Source: Stictocephala bisonia (taxonomy: Eukaryota > Arthropoda > Insecta > Hemiptera > Membracidae). Taken from it: DNA of 64,000 bases. The notes beneath the pieces were generated by a model that was not told the origin of the DNA, made no database searches, and was given only the letters and a program-made list of their open reading frames with translations. Position numbers and translations under genes: made by a program. The DNA is taken from assembly GCA_035578905.1 (NCBI GenBank), contig JAQJVL010000101.1, forward strand, positions 2,007,051 to 2,071,050, written 5' to 3'. Of the stretch, positions 57,375 through 64,000 are shown piece by piece; positions within the stretch are counted from its first letter, which is position 1; each line of letters starts with the position of its first letter.

Positions 57375-58055
57375 AGAATGATGTATTTATAGTCATCTTT
57401 TTCAAAAATGTATGAACTTGATACTATTTAGTTTTATGTAAAAGGAACACGTAAACAACTCTTCCTTTGCCCATGACTTGTCCCTTAACCCATGAGTATT
57501 AATTATGAAATATTAACCACAGTTTATGCAAATTCATAAAAGCCAAGCAGTGATTTAAAAAAAATTATATTAATGTTATTAGTCGGAAAGTTGTTTCAAA
57601 GAAAAGGAAGAGTTACAAACAGGTCAATAACTACAAATAGACTTGTAAATAACGAATCTGTATTTCTAAGTTTCACGCTAAATATGTATAACATTCTAAA
57701 ATAATAAATATACATTTAAATTCAAACTAAATAATTTCTGTTACACTTACACAGATTTAAAACGATCTAAAATATAAAAAAAACAATACTTAAACTCAAA
57801 TAAAAAATACTATTTACACTCAATCTGTAGGCTACAATATTTTAAAACAAACAAAATGTGGGAATTCAAACGAAACATGCTATTTCACTTACTTAATTTT
57901 TAACTTTTTTCACTTATAAAATTAGCCTGATCGAATAATACGAATTTTCCTCAATAGATAAATTTTATTTGTCCTCAATAATAAAGCTTAAAATATATAT
58001 TGCAGTTAAAAATATAAATATATCATAGTATATATTATGTTATATTTATTTATTT
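57375..58055. other. AT-rich spacer
   Basis: Nothing recognised. Confidence 0.5.
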
Positions 58056-58126
58056 AAGGTTAGGTGGTAGAGAGGACTGTCTAGTCCTAACCTCGCCGTA
58101 AAATAAAGTCGTTTTCATTTCATTTA
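58056..58126 (+). repeat. Retroelement 3' tail, copy 2
   Basis: AAGGTTAGGTGGTAGAGAGG, hairpin GGACT-GTCT-AGTCC, AAAATAAAG, (CATTT)n. Same unit as at 7667. The outer GGTTAGG can also pair with CCTAACC, enclosing the hairpin. Confidence 0.75.
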
Positions 58127-58448
58127 TTATATTAACTGTCACAAGTAGAAAGCCAATAATATATACTTTTATTTGGTATAATTCATTTAATGTTATGTCA
58201 CTATCTTTATACTTAAAACACGATAGGAAGGAGAAAAGTGCAGTTGGAGGCTCGTACGTAATGCAAACATTTTCATACAAGTAAGTAGTGCCCGGCCAAG
58301 TCTACGGTTATACTGTATATTATTATGTTTATTTTTGCTAAACATATTATTTGAAAATGCAGTAGGTATACGTTTTAGTGCTGCTCTTGAAGAACGAGAG
58401 TATATAAATTAAATTAAAAAAAGAACAAAAATTGCATTATTCTCATTA
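58127..58448. other. Spacer
   Basis: Nothing recognised. Confidence 0.5.
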
Positions 58449-59268
58449 TACAGGGTGTTTCGATAGAGGGTGGTACAGCTTCAGAATATTATAGTAGACA
58501 TAAAAATAAGCAAAAAGTGTCTGTGAACATGTGGCCTATCTCGCCTTCTTAAGTTTCTGTCTATCTTTATGAGTTTTTTATTTTAAAAACATTATTCTCA
58601 AACATGGTTTGAGCTAATAATTTGAGACCTGGCATATTTGCTAATCTAGTTTAGGGTAGATTAAAATAAAAAAAATTAACAAAATTACCTCTTATCAGTT
58701 TCAAAATGGCAGCCATGAGAAATTTTTAAAGTTAAACAACATTAAAAATATTATTTGTATTGCAAATGTATTACAATACTTCAATTTTATAAATTTAATA
58801 AAAAATCCAAAGATAACTCAATTTTAAAAATAGGTTTGAAAGAAAAGAGTAAAGCACTTTTTAATGTATGCTTGTTTAGGGGTTTTCATTTGTATAAAGT
58901 TTATTAACCAAATGTATAATGTCATAGTCATTATAAACAGCTGTGTTTAATTATTTTAAATATCAGCTGTTTTTATGCTTGTTTTTCTTTAGAGTTTCTT
59001 AAAAAATAGCCTTTTTTTAATAACGAAATTTATTTTACATGACACACAAGTTATAGAAATGTATTTTAAATGCTGTTCAATGTGACTCCCACCTTCAGCA
59101 ATGCATACTTTAATTAAAATAATTAAAAACAGCTGTTTATAATGACTATGAAGTTATACATTTGGTTAGTAAACTATACAAATGAAAACCCCTGAAAAAG
59201 CATACATGAAAATGTGCTTTAATGTTTTATTTTCAAACCTATTTTTAAAATTGAGGTGTCTTTGGATT
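58449..59268. mobile_element. Foldback/IS630-Tc1-like element, right end lost
   Basis: The left end TA|TACAGGGTGTTTCGATAG (from 58447) is of IS630/Tc1 type. TTTCAAAATGGCAGCCATGA near 58700 echoes AAAATGGCAGCTATTTTTAG at 35508 in the other long-repeat element. 58806-58945 (AACTCAATTTTAAAAATAGG...AAACAGCTGT) is repeated inverted at 59129-59267. The right arm stops there, where LINE-like sequence begins, so the other terminus was replaced or deleted. No transposase. Confidence 0.7.
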
Positions 59269-59384
59269 GAGGGAAATGCAAATGCAAATGGGACAGGGCG
59301 GCGTCATGAGTTGTTGCGGGACATATCTTCATCGCTCTTTTTAAAGAGTACTGATGAACGTGACGTGTGTTGGCAATAAAATCT

Positions 59385-60900
59385 CTAAGGCTTAGCCATT
59401 CTGCAGGGGAAGATGAAATCTCCTCTAGCCTCTTGAAAGATATTGCTTAACAGCTCCCTGTTCTCTTGACTCATATTGTTTATTCGTCTTTTGAAGAGAG
59501 CAAATAAATTTCCATATGCTTTCAAGAGGGCTCTAATAAAACCACTGCTGAAAAAGGGTGACCCCTCAGATGTCCAGAACTACAGGCCTATTTCTATCCT
59601 GTCTACTTTTTCCAAAGTATTGGAGAAACTGCTTTTGAATAGGCTGTTGTCATTTCTTGCTATCACCAATGTACTGTCTGCGAACCAGTTTGGATTCAGA
59701 AAAAATTCGTCTAGTCTGGATGCCATGTTCAGCTTTGTTTCTAATGTGTTCGAAGCTCTGGATAAACAGGAGCACACTTTTGGCATATTTTTAGACCTGA
59801 ATAAGGCATTTGACATGGTAAACCATGACATGCTATTGCACAAGCTACAACGACTTGGTATAAGGGGTCTGGCATATCAGTGGTTATTGACTTATCTTAT
59901 CGGCCGAAGCCAGGCTGTTAAGATTCCTTTTCTGGACAAATTGGGATGTCTGGGTAGTAGGGTGTCCTCTACGACAAGTGTGAGAACAGGTGTCCCCCAA
60001 GGTTCAGTATTGGGACCTATTTTGTTCTTATAATATATAAATAACATATCCCATAGCATAAGAGGCGGAAATATTTGTCTATTTGCTGATGACACCTCAT
60101 TCAATCTTTCCCATAAAAACCTAGAACATCTTGAAGTCGAAACATTTATTCAATGCAGTGCCCTTTTTAAATGGTTGGATGATAATTGTCTCTCTGTTAA
60201 CAGTGCCAAAACAAAATTTATTGACTTTCACCTAAAACGACGCAAAAATAATGACAATAACGTAAATTCTCATATATTTATAGGTGATTCTGAAATACAA
60301 TCTTCTGAATTTACTAACTTTTTAGGTCTGTTGATTGACTACAACCTAAAGTATCACCATCACATTGATAAGGTATGTAGGAAAATAAGCAGTGGTATTT
60401 TTGTTCTTCGTAGACTCTCTTATTATGCTAACAGATATACAATTAGTGGCTTACTATGGTTGTATTTATCCTCATATGGTATACAGCCTTCCAATATGGG
60501 GTGCTGAATCAACTGGTATAGTATAACTGGTACTATATAAGCGGGTCTTTCGTTTGCAGAAGAGGGCCTTAAGGGTTATTCTGGGTTTTAAAAAAATCCC
60601 AATCCTGCAGAGGCATGTTTACTTTAGCTAACCTGTTAACTTTCCCTAGTCTGTACATCCTGGAAGTGTCGCACCTTTTTTAACAAAACATCCAACTTCA
60701 CGCGCATAAAACAGATTCTAATTATACATTGAGAAATTTCAACAAAATACCAACTCCAAAACACCATACTACATTTTTTTAAACAAATTTTTCTTATAAT
60801 CCAGACGTCAAACCTATATCACTGTTGTTCGTTATATCCAATGGTATTTCATTTTACAAATAGGATTCCTTGGAATTTCTATTACATTGGTGATTCCATA
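59385..60900 (+). pseudogene. Jockey-like LINE ORF2 (RT) relic
   Basis: In order: SAGEDEISSSLLKDIA then stop (59400-59449); PLLKKGDPSDVQNYRPISIL and SANQFGFRKNSSSLDAMFSF (59540-59740); motif A GIFLDLNKAFDMVNHD (about 59780-59830); VRTGVPQGSVLGPILFL (59980-60030); a TAA at 60031; YINN...GGNICLFADDTSF, with the FADD active site (about 60034-60100); NSAKTKFIDFHLKRR; SSEFTNFLGLLIDYNLKYHH (about 60304-60363). Beyond 60507 the frame breaks, but QKRALRVILGF, YILEVSHLF and LHAHKTDSNYTLRNFNKIPT (to about 60760) continue the C-terminal domain. One clean stop inside an otherwise well-kept RT indicates a fairly young loss. The endonuclease part is missing. Confidence 0.9.
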
Positions 60901-60977
60901 GATTCAATGGTGATTTTTTCAATTAAAAAAATATGTAAGTTGATTATTTTTCTTAAGGGTATTATATTATGTATAAA

Positions 60978-61737
60978 CTAGTTCACGTTAGGGCTACTAT
61001 TTTAATAAATTCAACGATAAATATAATGAAGTACCCTTTTTATTCATTTTCATACAAATATTTTACCGGTTTCGGCTCTTAGGCCATCTTCAGATAGTAA
61101 ATAATATAACCTAAAATAGATTAACAAATTATAAAAATAAAACAGATGAAAATAACATAACATATGATTAATTTAGTGTGTGGGTAAGTTGAATTTTACT
61201 TTTTGATTCTTATGTTTTTTAACTTCTCTTATTTTTTCGTATATAGGATTGTTCATGTTAATTTGTGTATTTAATATGTTCTTTGGTTCATTATAATTGT
61301 TTATGTATATGTGTAAATTTTCTTTTGTATTCATTTTTTCTCCTTTCTTGTCGTATTCTAAAATTGTAACATTTTCATTTATATTTTGATAACTGTGATT
61401 TGACTGGAGAATATGTTCTGCAAAGTTAGATTTATTTGATTGAATTAATTAAATATTCAATCAAAGAACATATTAAATACACAAATTAACATGAACAATC
61501 CTATATACGAAAAAATAAGAGAAGTTAAAAAACATAAGAATCAAAAAGTAAAATTCAACTTACCCACACACTAAGTTAATCATATGTTATGTTATTTTCA
61601 TCTGTTTTATTTTTATTTTTATAATTTGTTAATCTATTTTAGGTTATATTATTTACTATCTGAAGATGGCCTAAGAGCCGAAACCGGTAATATATTTTTA
61701 TAAAAATGAATAAAAGGGTACTTCATTATATTTATAA
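60978..61737. mobile_element. Penelope-like inverted duplication, family D
   Basis: The left arm (61015-61300) and right arm (about 61460-61737) mirror each other: ATATAATGAAGTACCC, ACCGGTTTCGGCTCTTAGG, AATTCAACTTACCC(A)CACAC, and so on. Arm orientation reads CTGAAGAT, hairpin GGC-CTAAGA-GCC, GAAA, ACCGGT, A (61660-61689). The centre is TTGATTGAAT...ATTCAATCAA. The left arm keeps about 125 more bases of coding sequence than the right. The outer left flank (TAGTTCACGTTAGGGCTACT) matches the copy at 43000. Confidence 0.85.
61173..61440 (-). pseudogene. Penelope-like endonuclease C-terminal fragment (duplicated at 61464-61574 +)
   Basis: On the minus strand about 88 codons read SNFAEHILQSNHSYQNINEN, then NEPKNILNTQINMNNPIYEK and end in FNLPTH-stop (61175-61173). 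This lines up with the tail of family A (SNYAEHILNT, LVLNKQINFTANPIYE), placing it just after the GIY-YIG core. The right arm repeats the last 36 codons on the plus strand (61464-61574). Only the extreme 3' end of the element was duplicated. Confidence 0.85.
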
Positions 61738-62186
61738 TTTAATTTAAGGTATTATGTTATTTGCAAAGGTCCACTCCCATACAAATCTTTCATGTTTTCA
61801 GTTCATTGAGTTTGAAGAAATTTATAAATTTATCGCTAAAATAAACGAGCACTGTTGTATGATTTAAATGGACATTCAAAGATAGTGATACTTTTCTACA
61901 TTAAATTTATATCAGTCATGTTGGTATTCATGGGAAACTAATAAACTCAAGTTATACTTTAACATTTGGATTCATGGAACATTGGTGCTTGTCAAATATT
62001 ACCAAAATCACTAATAACAGCGTTAAGATCTTTTCTTGTATGACTGATATAGATCAACCTTAATCAGTCATGTGGCGAACGCTGTTATAATATATTTTTA
62101 AAAAAGGCCATCATGAGCCTTTTTATAATTAGAACAGGAAATTCAAAAGTAGAGTAATTCTTTCTGAGTGTCATCACTCGAGAGTT
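61738..62186. other. AT-rich spacer
   Basis: Nothing recognised. Confidence 0.5.
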
Positions 62187-62283
62187 CACCGTGATGCAAA
62201 AACGGAAAACTTTGAAATGCCCTGTTTGCACTATTTTCTTTTTTTCTATTGAATAGCCGTTTCATAAAGAGTATTTCTTTTTT
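62187..62283 (+). repeat. Dispersed direct repeat, copy 1
   Basis: GATGCAAAAACGGAAAACTT, GAAATGCCCT, CACTATTTTC and TTTCTTTTTTGA match 63247-63345 in the same order with moderate divergence. Function unknown. Confidence 0.7.
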
Positions 62284-62530
62284 GATGACCAGTACATGAA
62301 TGCCAACCACCACGCCTTGGATGTCGATGAAGGTGAAAGATGCCGCAGCTGGAACACTGGTCGTCATCGAGCCGACCTTGCTATGTGTGGACACGCCCAC
62401 TGGAAGGGTCATTGAGAACCACTTGCACTTTCTTCGCCTTGTTAGGCTCCAGGTACTCCTAAATCTCTCACCTCGTGACACGGGAAGGAGTGGTTCCGGG
62501 AAATTTTTGAACTAACACAATTACCGATAG
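62284..62530. other. GC-rich block, unrecognised, possibly coding
   Basis: Clearly richer in GC than its neighbours and open on both strands (plus: KVKDAAAGTLVVIEPTLLCV from 62300; minus: TTSVPAAASFTFIDIQGVVV). I recognise neither. It may be a captured gene fragment; strand and frame cannot be decided from the sequence alone. Confidence 0.3.
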
Positions 62531-63246
62531 AAATTGTAGGGTTTGCCATAGACGGTTGTTTTTTTGTAGTGGTGCAAATCTGGGTGAGCCTCTCCTAGAA
62601 AAGTACAAACTCATCTAAAATGTCTATAATATTTTAACACAAATATAAAGTTATCTAATTTTTTTTTTAATATTTAACTTTGTTCATGCTACGTAACTTG
62701 ACCTTCTTAATATAATAAAAAATCGTATCATGAGTCGTACTTCTCTTCTAATAACGGAAAAGGTATATTTACTCAACATATGTTAGCATAACTAAGAAAT
62801 ACTATTCATATTGTCTATAAACGATACATCACAGATTAAACTTAATGGTGACATCACATTAATTTACATGTAATCACCAACTCTTGGTAAATCAAACAAT
62901 TTAGATCTCGTAGATGCTAAACCGAGTAAGACAAAAAACATGGTTTACAAATTGAACTCAATTAAACCATAATCATTCAAAATTGACTGTCTTCATAATA
63001 ATACTATATATTTTAACCCATAATATTATCAATATTTTGTTACTGAAATGTTAGTAAAAAGTTACATTCAAAGCCTCTTATCTTTATGTACAGAAGTCAT
63101 AAAGGGGCCTCCAGTCACATAGAAAGCCAGACAAGATTCGCCAAAACGAATAATACGATATTTCTATTTTTATGGTACTATTAAATACGACTTTGAATTT
63201 ATGGTAAACACGTTTATTTTAAGGAAGAATATGTGACACATACATC
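62531..63246. other. AT-rich spacer
   Basis: Nothing recognised. Confidence 0.5.
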
Positions 63247-63345
63247 TCGATGCAAACAAGTAACACTTTGGAATGCCCTTATTGTACTATTTCCCTTTTT
63301 TCTTTTGAATGTACCGTTTTATAGTGTGTCAATTTCTTTTTGAAT
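63247..63345 (+). repeat. Dispersed direct repeat, copy 2
   Basis: Second copy of the unit at 62187 (GATGCAAACAAGTAACACTT, GGAATGCCCT, TGTACTATTTCCC, TTTCTTTTTGA). Confidence 0.7.
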
Positions 63346-64000
63346 ACATATTTTGAATACATTCTAGCTTACACATACACTGTGATGTGCAGTTATTTAT
63401 ATGTACACATGTGATTCTTTCCTCCTTACAATAATTATTCTATAAAACTGTAATAGAAATATTTGTACTTTATAAATCGTCAAAACAAAGCTATATAAAT
63501 AATCAAAGAATCCATAATTATTATGGATAGTAAATTAACAATCACCAATGTTTGTTTAAGTACATTTCAAACAAAACTTCATACTTAATATATAATGCTA
63601 CAAAAAACCTGTACTTGACATACATTTTAAATCAAAAGCCATTTAACAACCGACCGATATGATCAAATTAGTATTTCAAAATTTTCTTGGCTTTAGAATA
63701 ATTTCAGATAACGTTCGGTAATTTAATGAATGTATGGATTGCCCAAACAGGCTGACTTCTTTTTATTCCAATAACACGAACTTCTTAATTTGTCCCACAT
63801 CAAGTTTTGTTAGTTTTTTTTTTAATCAATCAGTTTTAGATATCGAATCGAATTCCTGCTCACATTTTCTGAAAACGTTTTTGAGATTCTTTCCTTCACA
63901 ATTGACACCATAAATATGTGTTGTAACCTCCAGACATTTACTGACAGAGTACAGTTACTCGCTCAACATACTGTTACTTAATTAAAATTCTATATAAAAA
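63346..64000. other. AT-rich spacer
   Basis: Nothing recognised. Confidence 0.5.

Overview
This is a window of an AT-rich animal nuclear genome, almost certainly an insect and probably a hemipteran. The evidence is an intron-split cuticle-protein gene, an initiator tRNA with insect-type features, and a dense load of Penelope-like, hAT, IS630/Tc1-like, MITE, SINE and jockey-like LINE sequences. The species call is inference. Nothing bacterial is present: no operons, CRISPR arrays or ribosome binding sites.

Only a few host genes can be supported. (1) A two-exon structural cuticle protein on the + strand. It has a TATA box at 49924, a 12-nt first coding exon at 49970-49981, a 3.3-kb intron, and a GC-rich second exon at 53283-54113 with a poly(A) signal at 54239. 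(2) An initiator tRNA-Met(CAT) on the - strand at 56386-56457. (3) Two short candidate terminal exons of unrecognised genes: 7427-7602 (-), fairly convincing, and 14222-14331 (+), weak.

The rest is mobile DNA and its debris. 1-2599 is the right part of a hAT element with an uninterrupted 609-residue transposase. 4298-5534 is a TTAA-flanked element with 19-bp perfect terminal repeats. 10720-11780, 15268-19045, 22577-22870, 33671-34027, 42856-43015 and 60978-61737 are Penelope-like (PLE) units; all but one are clear inverted duplications (the exception is a PLE end interrupted by a hairpin), and two carry recognisable coding sequence. 35253-37759 and 58449-59268 are long-inverted-repeat elements of the IS630/Tc1 type. 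34281-34598 and 50407-50763 are two copies of one MITE in opposite orientation, the second inside the cuticle-protein intron. 26240-26725 (-), 44205-46100 (-), 55096-55250 (+) and 59385-60900 (+) are decayed non-LTR reverse transcriptases. A SINE family recurs at 3172, 27105, 39640 and 41866. Several minisatellites (periods 26, 41, 48, 60, 72, 123, 141 bp) produce misleading open frames, often on both strands.

The most interesting signal is the set of PLE termini. Families unlike each other in overall sequence keep a common small layout: a CTGANGA-like box, a short hairpin, GAAA, then a short palindrome such as ACCGGT. This matches the hammerhead-ribozyme architecture known from PLEs, and it sits in inverted-duplicate structures. 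I found no convincing wholly new system.
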